64,000 nucleotides of DNA from Rutidosis leptorrhynchoides (GCF_046630445.1 NC_092338.1:205203501-205267500); one strand, 5' to 3'; shown: positions 35,301 to 48,146, counted from the first letter of the stretch. Program-made: numbers and translations. The notes: a model not told the origin generated them from the sequence alone.

Positions 35301-36236
35301 TACGACTAAAGATGTAAATAGCGTTGATGTGATACGTACACCTTCTTGAAAGTAGTTTAAATGAGTTGGCAGCATAGGCAGTTTGCCTATGTCCACACAC
35401 TCAAGAGTGCTAAGTTGTTTGAATATGCAACCCCAAACAATTTTTATTATCTAAATCTTAAGTAGTCACGTACAACGTTAGAAAGAATATGAACAATCTG
35501 TCCCTATAAAGACTTAATGTATCCTCGTTTATGTCAATACATCAGCAGATAAGTCTTGCCCATTCGTTCCAATAAGGACCATTCTTCATACCGCACCATC
35601 AGATTGGATCTTATCGTATTACACTTCAAGTCTGTATTGAGGAACGAAGATGGCGTCTGTCTCTGATTCACCATCCAGTGTTTGGAGTAACATAGTTGTC
35701 AAAAATTATCACTAAACAACATACATATGAGAATTGAAAACATTTTTCATCATTTTCCCCATATTAGTTCACAGTAATAGGACTATGAACACCAGACTCT
35801 CACTTTATACAATAAATAAGAATTAAAGTGCAGAAAATGAGAGAACACGATGAATAGAATGAAAGACTGATAATTGATCGTGCAAAAGTACAAGTTCATA
35901 AGAAAACATACGCCCCTATTTATACAGGTAAAAACCAAATCTGTAGATTTGGTTTCCATAACTACTTACCAATAAAAGTGAAAAAGATAAACTAAAATAC
36001 ATCAAATTAACTATTAATTAGGAAGTCAACTCTGGAGATAAAATCAAATCTTCAAAACAAATCTTCTTAAATAACAAGCATATCTCCAGAATATTCTATG
36101 ACTTTGGCTTCCAGAAATCTTCATACGTTTACTCCAGTAATTCCAGAGTCTGCAACTTCAGACTCTAAATCTTCAGACTCTAAAATCTGCAAAATACTTT
36201 TGACTCATCAGATTATTATTTCTATTTTTTCCAATA
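35300..36236 (-). repeat. Probable 3' LTR of the Sirevirus-like copia element
   Basis: On the minus strand this region follows a copia-type polypurine tract, begins TATTGGAAAAAATAG (the usual start is TGTTGG) and has a good TATA box, TATAAATAG, at about 35917-35926. The left edge near 35300 is approximate: no matching 5' LTR is in the window and no target duplication was found. Confidence 0.5.
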
Positions 36237-36238
36237 AT

Positions 36239-36248
36239 CTCCCCCTAT
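36239..36248 (-). other. Polypurine tract of the copia element
   Basis: Minus strand ATCAGATAGGGGGAGATTATTGG is the typical plant copia junction: purine run AGGGGGAGA, then LTR. It lies about 120 bp beyond the end of the third ORF. Confidence 0.75.
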
Positions 36249-36366
36249 CTGATGATGTCAAAACAGCTTGTATTCCTAAACAAACATCTTTGCATACTCC
36301 CTTTCAATTAGCTTGCATAGAAATTTTCTTCAACATGCCCAGCTTGCTATGCAAGTGTTTTAACAA

Positions 36367-36481
36367 CTACATCCTAAAAGGAGTTGTTTGCTGTGTTTCA
36401 CATCTGGACAGTAGACTAATCAACATTTCAATGCCAGCTCCTTCAAACTGATCACACCTAATTAACATCCTTTGATTTCTA
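36367..36481 (-). pseudogene. C-terminal end of the copia third ORF
   Basis: When the solo LTR 36487-55341 and one GTGGT copy are removed, the frame at 55347 joins this segment in phase and runs to a TAG at about 36367-36369. This shows the insertion hit the ORF. No known domain. Confidence 0.65.
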
Positions 36482-36486
36482 GTGGT
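36482..36486. other. Target-site duplication GTGGT, left copy
   Basis: Matches 55342-55346. It brackets the solo LTR that hosts Element 2. Confidence 0.93.
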
Positions 36487-37324
36487 TGATGTTAAAGTAG
36501 AGGGGTACGAAATAGTTATAATTTTACTGCGAAATACTATAAAATACGATACAATTTTACACAAGTTATTTATTTATTTATAGAGTGGATATACCTAAAC
36601 CTTGCTACAACACTTATAGGCAGTGTACCTAATCGTAGAGTAGTATAGTTTTTAGTAAGTCCGGTTCGTTCCACAGGGAGACGACTTATTTTACACTATA
36701 TTTTAAACAACTATATTTGTACAAAATATATATTTTTATATATAATAATAATATAAAAGGGGGTTTACCGTTTAATGACCGGTTTGTCAATTTTATATTT
36801 TAAGTCACAATTAAAACCTAATGAAAAATATGAATGATGATAATTTAAGTGCGTAAAATAAAATGCGATAAGAAATAAGATAAAATTATTATACTTATTT
36901 AAACTTCCGTAATCATGATATTTGACTTTTTGATTTCTAATTAATTATCCTAGGTTAATTGTCCTTTGTCCTGGATTATTTGAAACCTATCTGGTTTTTA
37001 CCCATAATAGTTCATCGGTTATAATTATAAAATGCTCGGCAAATTTAACCTTATACCCTAAGTCAAATATTCCAACTAATTGGGGATTCAAACTGTAACA
37101 AGGTCTTAATACTTTGTTTAATGAATACACCAGGTTATCGACTGTGTGTAATCCAAGGTTTTAATACTTTGTTAACAATTACACCAATTACCCTTGAATG
37201 TAATCCACCCCTATTTTAATGAGTCCAGTGACTATTAATTCATCCCCGTGTCCGGTCAAGTGAACAATAATTCGTATTTATAAATATCCCGCCTACCGTA
37301 CCCGATCAAGCGTATGTGGTTATA

Positions 37325-37329
37325 TATAA
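37325..37329. other. Target-site duplication TATAA, left copy
   Basis: Matches 54362-54366 and brackets Element 2. Confidence 0.92.
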
Positions 37330-39331
37330 TGATAATGCTAAAAACGAACATATATTTCATAGCATTATTCCTCAAGAAAGACAAGCTTTTAGTTGCAATT
37401 GTTCTATTTAAAAGTGATATTCGTTTAAATAATAAAAGGTGAAGACAAAAGACAGATTCGACGAATTGAAGACGCAAACGACCAAAAAGCTCAAAAGTAC
37501 AAAAGACAATCAAAGAGGTTCCAATTATTGATAAGAAACGTCTCGAAATTACAAGAGTACAAGATTCAAAACGCAAAGTACAAGATATTAAATTGTACGC
37601 AAGGACGTTCAAAAATCCGGAACCGGGACATGAGTCAACTCTCAACGCTCGACGCAACGGACTAAAAATTACAAGTCAACTATGCACATAAATATAATAT
37701 AATATTTAAATAATTCTTATAATTATTTATATATTATATAATATATTATAAACCGTCGGCAAGAAAGGATCCAAACTTGGGTGAGCTGTATTTACAAACT
37801 CCGCGACTCGCGGAGTTTGAAGGCAAAAAATGCCGCGAGTCGCGGAGCCCCAAATTCTGCAATTCCCTATAAAGCCAACCGAATTCTGATCATTTTTCAA
37901 CATCTAATATCTATCTCTCTCTCAATATATACGTAATATTTATATTTATAATTTATATTTTAATTTTAATTATAATTATAATTCTAATAATAAGGGTATG
38001 TTAGCAAATATTGTAAGGGTGTAAGTCGAAATTCTGTCCGTGTAACGCTACGCTATTTTTAATCATTGTAAGTTATGTTCAACCTTTTTAATTTAATGTC
38101 TCGTAGCTAAGTTATTATTATGCTTATTTAAAACGAAGTAATCATGATGTTGGGCTAATTACTAAAATTGGGTAATTGGGCTTTGTACCATAATTGGGGT
38201 TTGGACAAAAGAACGACACTTGTGGAAATTAGACTATGGGCTATTAATGGGCTTTATATTTGTTTAACTAAATGATAGTTTGTTAATGTTAATATAAAGA
38301 TTTACAATTGGGCGTCCCTATAAATTACCATATACACTCGATCGGACACGATGGGCGGGGTATTTATATGTACGAATAATCGTTCATTTAACCGGACACG
38401 GGAATGGATTAATAGCCACTAGAATAATTAAAACAGGGGTGAAATTATGTACAAGGACACTTGGTATAATTGATAACAAAATATTAAAACCTTGGATTAA
38501 ACTCAGTCGACATCCTGGTGTAATTATTAAACAAAGTATTAAAATCTTGTTACAGTTTAAGTCCCCAATTAGTTGGAATATTTAACTTCGGGTATAAGGA
38601 TAATTTGACGAGGATACTCGCACTTTATATTTATGACTGATGGACTGTTATGGACAAAAACCAGACGGACATATTAAATAATCCAGGACAAAGGACAATT
38701 AACCCATGGGCATAAAACTAAAATCAACACGTCAAACATCATGATTACGGAAGTTTAAATAAGCATAATTCTTTTATTTCATATTTAATTTCCTTTATTT
38801 TATATTTAATTGCACTTCTAATTATCGCATTTTTATTGTTATTGTATTTAATTGCACTTTTAATTATCGTACTTTTTAATTATCGCAAGTTTATTTTATC
38901 GCACTTTTATTATTCGCAATTTCATTATCGTTATTTACTTTACGCTTTAAATTAAGTCTTGTATTTATTTATTATTTTACATTTGGTTTTAACTGCGACT
39001 AAAGTTTTAAAATCAACAAACCGGTCATTAAACGGTAAGAACCCCCCCTTTATAATAATAATATTACTTATATATATATATATTTGTATTTTTATAAAAG
39101 TAAACTAATATAGCGTTAAGCTTTGTTTAAAAAGATTCCCTGTGGAACGAACCGGACTTACTAAAAACTACACTACTGTACGATTAGGTACACTGCCTAT
39201 AAGTGTTGTAGTAAGGTTTAAGTATATCCATTCTCTAAATAAATAAATATCTTGTGTAAAATTGTATCGTATTTAATAGTATTTCCTGTAAAAATATAAG
39301 CTATTTTATATACTACTCTGCTAAGACATCA
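37330..39331 (+). repeat. 5' LTR of Element 2
   Basis: Starts TGATAATGC, ends GACATCA. Near-identical to 52366-54361. A 9-bp inverted repeat (ATAATGCTA at 37332-37340 and TAGCATTAT at 37360-37368) lies at its very start. Confidence 0.95.
37796..37873 (+). promoter_or_regulatory. Phased palindrome pair plus TATA box, Element 2 5' LTR
   Basis: A 23-bp odd-centred palindrome built on CTCCGCGACTCGCGGAG (37796-37818) and CCGCGAGTCGCGG (37833-37845) have centres at 37807 and 37839, 32 bp apart. TATAAA starts at 37868, 23 bp after the second. The sequence differs from the GCGATCGC type of Element 1 while spacing and TATA distance are the same. Confidence 0.68.
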
Positions 39332-39339
39332 AGTATTTT

Positions 39340-39357
39340 TGGCGCCGCTGCCGGAGA
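39340..39357 (+). other. Primer binding site of Element 2, tRNA-Asp type
   Basis: TGGCGCCGCTGCCGGAGA lies eight bases after the LTR end and is close to the Athila tRNA-Asp primer consensus. Confidence 0.82.
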
Positions 39358-40858
39358 ACTCTTAAACACCGGAAGCGCAACGCTAATATAAAAAAAAATA
39401 TTTTTAGTTTACTTTTATTAAAATTCGTTTTTTATAAAAATACGTTTTAAATATTCGAAAATATAAAAAGAAAAACAAAAATTTATATATTTTTAAGATT
39501 TTGTTAAATATTTAAGTTTTATAAAGTTTCTTTATTTTTATTTTATAAAAATATAAGTTTTATTTAAGTATTTTGTTTTTATTTAAAACATAAAAACAAA
39601 AACCGAAAAAAAAACATATATATATATAAAATTTTAAGATTTTTATTTATAAAATTATAAAGTAATTCTACTTTTATTCTAATTTTTAAAATATAAGTTT
39701 TTATTACATAAATATTTAGATTATAAAACAGAAAATATAAAAACAGAAAAAATTAAAAAAAACTAAAAAAAACGTCGAATTAAAACTGCACCAGAGTTGA
39801 ATTTTGGAACCCCGCGACTCGCGGGGTTTGCTGCTTGGATTACCGCGACTCGCGGAGCTACTCTGACACCGACAGAACCCTAATTCAGCATTAATTACGG
39901 GTAATTATTAATTATTATTATTATTAACCCTAACTAATTATTATTATTATAATTACTTTTACTTTTTATTTAATTTATATATTTTAGTTAAATTAGTTTA
40001 ATTAAATTGTAAAATTAATAGTTTTAATAAATAAATAATATAAAAATAATATTTTTATAAAAATTGTACTTTTTATAACTTTTTGTATATTTTTATATTT
40101 TGTCCCTTTTTAATCGTTTTAGCGTAATATTTATATTTTTAGCCCATATTTAGTTTTAAACTTAGTTTTTGCCATAGTTATTTTTGTTTCTAGATTTTTA
40201 GTCTTTGCCGTAGAATTCCTTAAGTGCTTTTTCTTTAGACTAAGATTTAGGTGCTTTAGCGACGCCTTTTTAAGTTTTAGTTTCTTTTTAAGTTATTTCC
40301 ATTTGGGATTTAGTTTTTCCTGTAAGCTTTAATATTTTTAGACGACTTTTACCTATGTATCAATTATCATTCCAATTAGTAATCTCAATTTGCAATTATA
40401 ATTTTAAGTTAGTTGTAGTAATAAGGTTAGGTTAGTCAAGTGTTTTTAAGTTTTATAAGTTTCTTTTATTTTTCCGTCACCTTTTATTTTTCAACCATTT
40501 TTCTTTTTCGACCTTTTTTCGACGAACTCTTTTTCTTTCTTATTTCTCGCTATTCTAGTTTTAGGACATAGATTTTTATTCTACTTCTTATCTAAATTTC
40601 TTAAAATTACGAAAATTTATTTTAAGTGGTTAAATTGATAGACATCAAAATTTTCTGGTTCGTAGTAATAGTTGGATTTGTACGTGGACCGAGTTATTGG
40701 AGCCAAACAGTCCTCAATTATATTGAGACCAAACGAATCCTGCCCCTCTGTTGCATCTTTTGGCTATTCGAAACGTGGGAAAAATCAGAAAAATCTATTG
40801 ATTGGATAACTTATTATAATTTTTCTTTCCTTTTTAAAACTAATAGGATATTCAGTGA
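39358..40858 (+). other. 5' leader of Element 2
   Basis: About 1.5 kb, AT-rich, no ORF. A palindrome pair of the CGCGACTCGCG type lies at 39808-39855, centres 31 bp apart, matching the leader pair of Element 1. Confidence 0.75.
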
Positions 40859-43800
40859 ATGCACCGAGCAAGACGTTCACCACCTTTTGTACGTTCACCA
40901 TCTGTAACTAGATCAAGACATTTAGCAAATATTACTGCCGTTGATTTTTCTTTAGAATCGTCATCCAGTCGACCAAGTACTCCAGTTCAAATTTCCGATA
41001 ATCCATTTTTTGAACCTGACCTCACAATTGAGAATCCGGAGAATATTCAGGGACGATTCGTAGATCCTGAACCACTAAACTTTCCTCCAGAACCACCAAT
41101 CATTCAAACAGAGATTGTTGAGGAACGAACCATTAAATCAGAATCCTCTAGTGATTCCGATTCAACAAATTCAATTATGGAGAATCTGGAACCTTTAAGT
41201 ATGGAAGACCGAATGAGAGCTAAACGCACTGGCCAAGGTCACGCAATTACTCATCCAGACATTAATACGCCAGATTATGAAATCAAAGGACAAATTCTAC
41301 ACATGGTGACTAATCAATGCCAATTTAGTGGTGCGCCGAAGGAAGATCCAAATGAACATTTACGTACCTTTAATAGGATCTGCACACTATTTAAAATAAG
41401 AGAAGTGGAGGATGAACAGATATATCTCATGTTATTTCCCTGAACTTTAAAGGGAGAAGCCAAAGATTGGTTGGAATCGTTACCTGAAGGGGCGATTGAT
41501 ACATGGGATGTTTTAGTTGAAAAATTTCTTAAACAATTCTTTCCGGCATCTAAATCCGTAAGACTTCAAGCAGAAATTGTTACGTTCACACAGAAACCGA
41601 ATGAAACTCTATATGAGGCGTGGACAAGATTTGGAAAGTTGTTGAGAGGATGTCCGCAACATGGTTTAGACACCTGTCAAATAGTACAAATATTCTACCA
41701 AGGATGCGACATCACTACAAGGAAAGACATAGATATAGCAGCTGGTGGTTCTATTATGAAGAAAACCGAAACTGATGCTTACAAAATTATTGATAACACT
41801 GCTTCCCACTCACATGAGTGGCACCAAGAAAAAGATATCGTTAGATCATCTAAAGTAGCTAGAGCCGATTCTAGCCATGACTTAGATTCCATTTCCGCAA
41901 AGATAGATGCTGTCGAGAGACGAATGGAAAAGATGACTAAAGATATTCACTCAATACGAATTAGTTGTGAGCAGTGTGGAGGACCACATTTGACAAAAGA
42001 TTGTCTCAGTGTTGAATTAACAATGGAACAAAGAGAGAATATTTCATACATAAACCAAAGGCCTGGAAATAATTATCAGAATAATTATCAACCGCCAAGA
42101 CCAATTTACAATCAAAACCAGAATTATAACAGAAATATTCCATACAACAACCAACAAGGTCCTAGCAATCAACAAGTATCCAATAATATTTATAATCAGC
42201 AAAGACCTAATTTTCAAAACAAACCACCACAACAAACCGATGATAAAAAGCCGAATTTAGAAGATATGATGACGAAGCTAGTTGAAACTCAAACGCAGTT
42301 TTTCACATCTCAAAAACAAACCAATGAACAAAATGCTCAAGCATTTAGAAATCAACAAGCTTCTATTCAAAATCTGGAACAAGAAGTAAGCAACCTAGCA
42401 AGGTTAATAGGTGAAAGAAAACCGGGAAGTCTACCTAGTGATACAAACGCTAACCCCCGGAATGAAACAGCTAAAGCTATTACCATAAGAAGTGGTACAA
42501 CACTTAAACCACCAGAAATACCTGTAACTTCTGATGAAGCTATTCCTACTCCACAAGAACCCCAACCTAATCAAGATAAGGAAAAAGAACTGGTAGTTGA
42601 AAAGGTTAATGAAGATAACACAGTTAAGGCTAAACCTTATGTTAAACCATACCAACCACCACTTCCTTACCCGAGTAAAATGAAGAAAGAGAAACTTGAA
42701 GCCGAGCAATCCAAATTCTTGGATATGTTTAAACAGATAAATGTAAATCTTCCTTTCATTGATGTGATTTCAGGAATGCCTAGATATGCTAAATTCTTGA
42801 AAGATCTAATCTCAAATAGAAAGAAAATGGAAGAACTCTCGGCTGTTACTATGAATGCTAATTGTTCAGCAGTGCTGTTGAATAAGATACCAGAAAAATT
42901 ATCTGATCCAGGAAGTTTCACAATTCCATGTTTTCTGGGTAGTCTTAGTTCAATAGAAGCATTGGCAGACTTAGGTGTTAGTATAAATCTAATGCCGTAT
43001 TCACTATACGCTAAACTAGACCTTGGAGAATTGAAACAAACCAGAATAAGCATACAACTAGCTGATAGATCAATAAAATATCCTAGAGGGATAATGGAGA
43101 ACATGCTAGTTAAAGTTGGTACTTTAGTATTTCCAGTAGATTTTGTTGTTCTGGACATGGAAGAAGATTCTCAAGTTCCTCTCATATTAGGAAGACCATT
43201 CTTAAACACGGCTAAAGCAATGATAGACGTGTTCGGTAAGAAATTGACCCTAAGTATAGAGGATGAGAGTGTTACCTTTTCAGTTGATAGAGCAATGCAA
43301 CAACCGCAATCTGCAGATGATACATGTTATTATATTCAAACTATAGATGCACATGCAGAATTATTAGAAGAATTTCCAGAATTACAAGGAACAGGAGAAT
43401 GTTCTTTAGGAGAAGGTAATGAACCAATTGATGAAGCTGAAATGTTAGCTACACTTATAGCTAATGGATATGAACCAACAACAGAAGAAATTCAAATGCT
43501 AAAAGAAGAAGACAGATATCGATATAAATCATCGATAGAAGAACCTCCAAAATTAGAGTTAAAGCCACTTCCAAACCATTTGGAATACGCTTATTTACAT
43601 GGTGAATCTGAATTACCTGTAATAATATCGTCTTCTCTTACTAAAAATGAGAAATCACAACTCATTTCTGTGTTGAAAGCTCATAAACTAGCCATTGCAT
43701 GGAAGATTCATGATATTAAAGGAATAAGTCCTTCGTATTGCACACATAAAATCCTTATGGAAGAAGGTCATAAAACGTATGTGCAACGCCAATGAAGACT

Positions 43801-46462
43801 AAATCCTAATATGCAAGATGTAGTTAAGAAAGAGATTATTAAACAGCTAGATGCAGTTTTAATTTATCCAATCTCTGATAGTCCATGGGTAAGCCCAGTT
43901 CAATGCGTGCCTAAGAAGGGTGGCATGACTGTCATTACAAATGAGAAAAATGAGCTTATTCCTACTAGGACTGTAACAGGATGGCGTGTGTGTATTGATT
44001 ATAGAAAATTAAATGACGCCACCAGAAAAGATCACTTTCCCTTACCTTTCATAGATCAAATGTTGGAAAGATTAGCCAGAAATAGTTACTATTGTTTTCT
44101 AGATGGATTTTCCGGATATTTTCAAATTCCAATAGCACCCGAAGATCAAGAGAAAACCACGTTCACGTGCCCTTATGGTACTTTTGCTTACAAACGCATG
44201 CCATTTGGACTTTGCAACGCCCCTGCAACCTTTCAAAGGTGCATGATGGCGATTTTTCACGACATGATAGAAGAATGCATGGAAGTATTCATGGATGACT
44301 TTTCAGTCTTCGGTGATACATTTGAATCATGTCTAGTTAATCTTGAACGAATGCTTATTAGATGCGAACAATCAAATCTAGTACTTAATTGGGAGAAATG
44401 CCATTTCATGGTTAAAGAAGGCATCGTTCTTGGACATAAAATTTCAAAAAAAGGAATTGAAGTGGATAGAACTAAAGTAGATGTAATTGCTAAACTTCCA
44501 CATCCCACCAATGTTAGAGGAGTTAGAAGTTTTCTAGGGCATGCCGGTTTTTACCGACGTTTCATAAAAGATTTTTCTAAAATTGCCACTCCTATGAATA
44601 AACTCCTAGAAAAGGATGCTCCATTCATCTTTTCAGATGAGTGTATCAAATCTTTTAATATTCTTAAAGAAAAACTCACTAATGCGCCGATCATGATAAC
44701 ACCAAATTGGAATCTACCATTTGAACTAATGTGCGATGCAAGTGATTTTACAATGGGAGCCGTTTTAGGACAAAGGATTGAAAAACGATTTCAACCTATA
44801 TATTATGCTAGTAAGACGTTACAAGGAGCACAAACGAACTATACAACTACTGAAAAAGAACTCCTTGCTATTGTCTTTGCTTTTGACAAATTTCGATCAT
44901 ATCTCGTTCTAGCAAAAACGGTGGTCTATGCCGACCATTCTGCTCTTAGATACCTATTTTCAAAACAAGATGCTAAACCAAGATTAATCCGTTGGATCTT
45001 ACTCTTACAAGAGTTTGATATTAAAATCCGAGATAAAAGAAGAGCAGAAAATCTCGCTGCTGATCATCTTTCTCGTCTTGAAAATCTCGAATTAGAAGTT
45101 CTAAATGAATCGGCCATACAAGACAACTTTCCTGATGAATATCTATTGAAGATAGATTATAAAGAAATTCCATGGTTTGCTGACTATGGAAACTACTTAG
45201 TTTGTGGATTCCTTGAAAAAGGATTATCGTACCAAAGACGAAAGAAATTCTTCAGTGATATAAAACACTATTTTTGGGAAGATCCACATCTGTTTAAAAG
45301 TTGTCCCGATGGAATAATACGCCGATGTGTATTTGGAGATGAAGCTAGTAAAATTTTAAACCATTGTCACACAGGACCAACAGGAGGGCATTATGGGCCT
45401 CAACTAACAGCAAGAAAAGTTTATGATGCTGGATTCTATTGGCCTACAATTTACAAAGACGCAAACCTTCTTTGCAAATCCTGTGATGCATGTCAAAGGG
45501 CCGGAAAAATAAGTTAACGTGATGAAATGCCATAAAATGTCATCCAAGTATGTGAAGTTTTTGACATTTGGGGTATTGACTTTATGGGTCCATTTCCAAA
45601 ATCTCATAATAATCTCTATATTCTCGTAGCCATTGATTATGTATCTAAATGGACGGAAGCACAAGCTCTCCCAACTAACGATGCACGAGTTGTAGTCAAC
45701 TTTTTAAAACGTCTTTTTGCAAGGTTTGGAACACCGAAAGCTTTAATAAGTGATAGGGGTACTCATTTCTGTAATAATCAACTTGAGAAAGTTCTTAAAA
45801 GATATGGAGTAACTCATAAAATCTCCACCGCATATCATCCACAAACAAGTGGACAAGTTGAAAATACCAACCGAGCTTTAAAACGTATTCTAGAGAAAAC
45901 CGTAGGATCAAATCCGAAGAAATGGTCCATTAAATTGGAGGATGCACTCTGGGCTTTTAGAACAGCCTACAAAACTCCAATTGGAACCACACCTTTTAGA
46001 CTTGTTTATGGAAAAGAATGTCATCTTCCAGTAGAAATTGAACACAAAGCATTTTGGGCTTTGAAGACATGTAATCTTGATTTACATGAAGCCGGACGTC
46101 TACGATTAAGTCAACTAAACGAATTAGAAGAATTAAGACATGAAGCATACGAAAATTCGTTAATCTATAAAGAAAGAACGAAGAAATGGCATGATAAAAG
46201 AATCAGAAGTTTAAAAGAATTTAAAGAAGGAGACAGAGTTCTTCTTTTCAATTCACGATTCAAGCTATTTCCTGGAAAATTGAAATCAAGATGGTCTGGA
46301 CCATTCATAGTTAAAAGAGTTTTTCCATACGGAACAGTATAATTGATAAATTCAAATGGGATTGAATTTAAAGTTAATGGTCACAGAGTTAAACACTACA
46401 TAGATCGTCCGATGGAAGTCGACAACGAAGTTAATCACAATTTCGACACCACAGCTAACTAA
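40859..46462 (+). pseudogene. Gag-pro-pol polyprotein of Element 2, five in-frame stops
   Basis: A single frame of 1867 codons runs from ATG 40859 to TAA 46460-46462 without any frameshift. Order: Athila gag with C-x2-C-x3-H-x4-C knuckle (about 41970-42005); protease reading DLGVS instead of DLGAS (about 42968); RT with IDYRKLN (about 43993) and FMDDF (about 44289); RNase H with MCDASDF (about 44731); integrase HHCC (about 45360-45500) and D-D-E core to [11 protein letters not shown] (about 45833). Stops lie at 41441, 43793, 45515, about 45533 and 46340. Compared with Element 1, four of the five are C-to-T or G-to-A changes, as expected from decay of methylated DNA. Confidence 0.92.
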
Positions 46463-46627
46463 GTGTGGGGAGAATCAAGTCTTTAAAGGATAATATGTAT
46501 TTCTGTTAGAGTTAGATTGTCTGTTTCCATGTAGTTCTCGAAAATGGAACCCGAATGGTCTTTCCCTAGTAGACCCTAAAGAACTAGTCTTCTCCCCCCC
46601 ATTCTGAATTTTTATTTTTTTTAGGAA

Positions 46628-47026
46628 ATGAAGACTGCCTGTGAACTAAACCATGGTCTAATGCTACACGCTTTGATCACTAAACGTAATAATGACACAC
46701 TACCGAGTGAAATAGTATCAGTAATCAGAGAAAGAATGGACGGAGTTAGAAAAGAATCCAGATGCGAAGATAATAAGTTACAATTTGGTAAAGAAAAATC
46801 AAAATCCGCAGCGAAAAGAAGAGCACGACACCTAGAAAGATGTCACAAATGCAGAAAATGGTCACATGGAGGTAAATGTTCAAATAATCAAACCTATTCA
46901 AATACCGAATTTGTTACTTTATGCAGAGACGGACCGTTCATATGTTTAGAAGAAAAGACACTGAATGCTCGAGGTTACGCCTATGTAGCCATGGAAAACC
47001 AATTAAACCGACTATCTTATGAATGA
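46628..47026 (+). CDS. Small basic ORF with a Cys/His cluster, downstream of pol (Element 2 copy)
   Basis: A 132-residue ORF with an ATG start (MKTACELNHG), 165 bp after the pol frame. It has a Lys/Arg-rich middle and CHKC-x4-H-x3-C (about 46841-46880). Homologous to 6116-6532 in Element 1 over its whole length. It stays open although pol in the same element has five stops, hinting at function or a younger origin; chance is possible for a short ORF. Family not recognised. Confidence 0.62.
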   Translation: MKTACELNHGLMLHALITKRNNDTLPSEIVSVIRERMDGVRKESRCEDNKLQFGKEKSKSAAKRRARHLERCHKCRKWSHGGKCSNNQTYSNTEFVTLCRDGPFICLEEKTLNARGYAYVAMENQLNRLSYE

Positions 47027-48037
47027 GATAGATCATAAAACTAAGAAATCTATTTCACAGGTATGTCTGTACAGTTTTTATTTTATTTTTATTTTTATTT
47101 TTAACCTTTTGATAATAAACGCTAATTTATTTGCTATAAAGTATTAAATTGGTATTGAATAAAATTAGGTTTGGCGACCGAAATTATTGATATCATTCAA
47201 AAAAATTTATTACATCACTGCGAAATTTAACGTTTATTCTTAAGGTATAAATATCTTTAATCAATCAACCCAAAATATTTCAAAAATTCGTCATGAGTTA
47301 AATTAGGTCTTGGAACCGAAATTACTTTACCGAAAAGAGGGGCGCATATTTTTGATAATATTAGATTGATTAAAGTGGGATAAAAAGCCAAAAAGATTTT
47401 TAATTTTATTTTTACCATGTTTTTAAAATTAATATATAAATCTTAAATTAATATTGTAAACTTTGTAAAAAGAATATATTTAAAATTGTAAATATTTGAA
47501 AAATTAATATAAGTTTGGTGTGAATTTATAATATGAATTTTTAAATTAAGTTTGGTGTGAATTTTTTTTTTTTTTTATTTTTAAAATATGAATTTTTAAT
47601 TTTATGCATTTCAATTTTTAAGTTTGATGTGAATTTTTAATATTAATTTTGAATTTTATATTTAAATTGTGTGAATTTAAAAACAAAAAAAAATTTTACT
47701 TTATCTCATTAAGTTAAAAATATGATTTTTAAAATTCGTCGTAAGTTGAAGACTAGGTCGTTGAACCGAAATTGCTTTACCCGAGGGAGGGACGAGAACT
47801 TTTATTATCATTATTTTTAATCTTATTGAATTAAAGTATGCCAAAAACATTAAAAAACCCAAAAATCTTAGCTTTTAAAACAATCGCTACAAAAAGACAA
47901 ATTTTAAAATTTTGTCGAAGGACGGACTAGGACATCGATCCGAAACGACCTCGTCCTAAATAACAAGGGAAACAAAATTTTAAAATTAATTACTTAATTG
48001 TTTTAATTAGTATAAGATGTTAAAAAAAAAAAAATAC
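47027..48037 (+). other. Non-coding spacer between small ORF and env-like gene
   Basis: AT-rich, partly aligned to 5330-6100 of Element 1 in inverse orientation. No ORF recognised. Confidence 0.65.
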
Positions 48038-48146
48038 AAACTCCGCGACTCGCGGAGTTTTCAGTTTCAAACACCGCGACTCGCGGAGTTTTCAGTTTCA
48101 AACACCGCAACTCGCGGAGGGATCGGATTACAGAAAAAAATAAAAG
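48038..48146 (+). promoter_or_regulatory. Putative private promoter of the env-like gene: three palindromes and a TATA-like box
   Basis: CTCCGCGACTCGCGGAG-type palindromes are centred at 48049, 48080 and 48111 as part of a 31-bp tandem repeat; the third has one CpG lost (CCGCAACTCGCGG). A TATA-like ATAAAAGG begins at about 48140, 23 bp after the third palindrome, the same distance as in the LTRs. An ATG with a short exon follows at 48263. Confidence 0.55.

Noticed and set aside
48040..48120. Possible CRISPR-like array from evenly spaced palindromic repeats
   Set aside because: Only three units in a plant retrotransposon; spacers are identical, so it is a plain tandem repeat.
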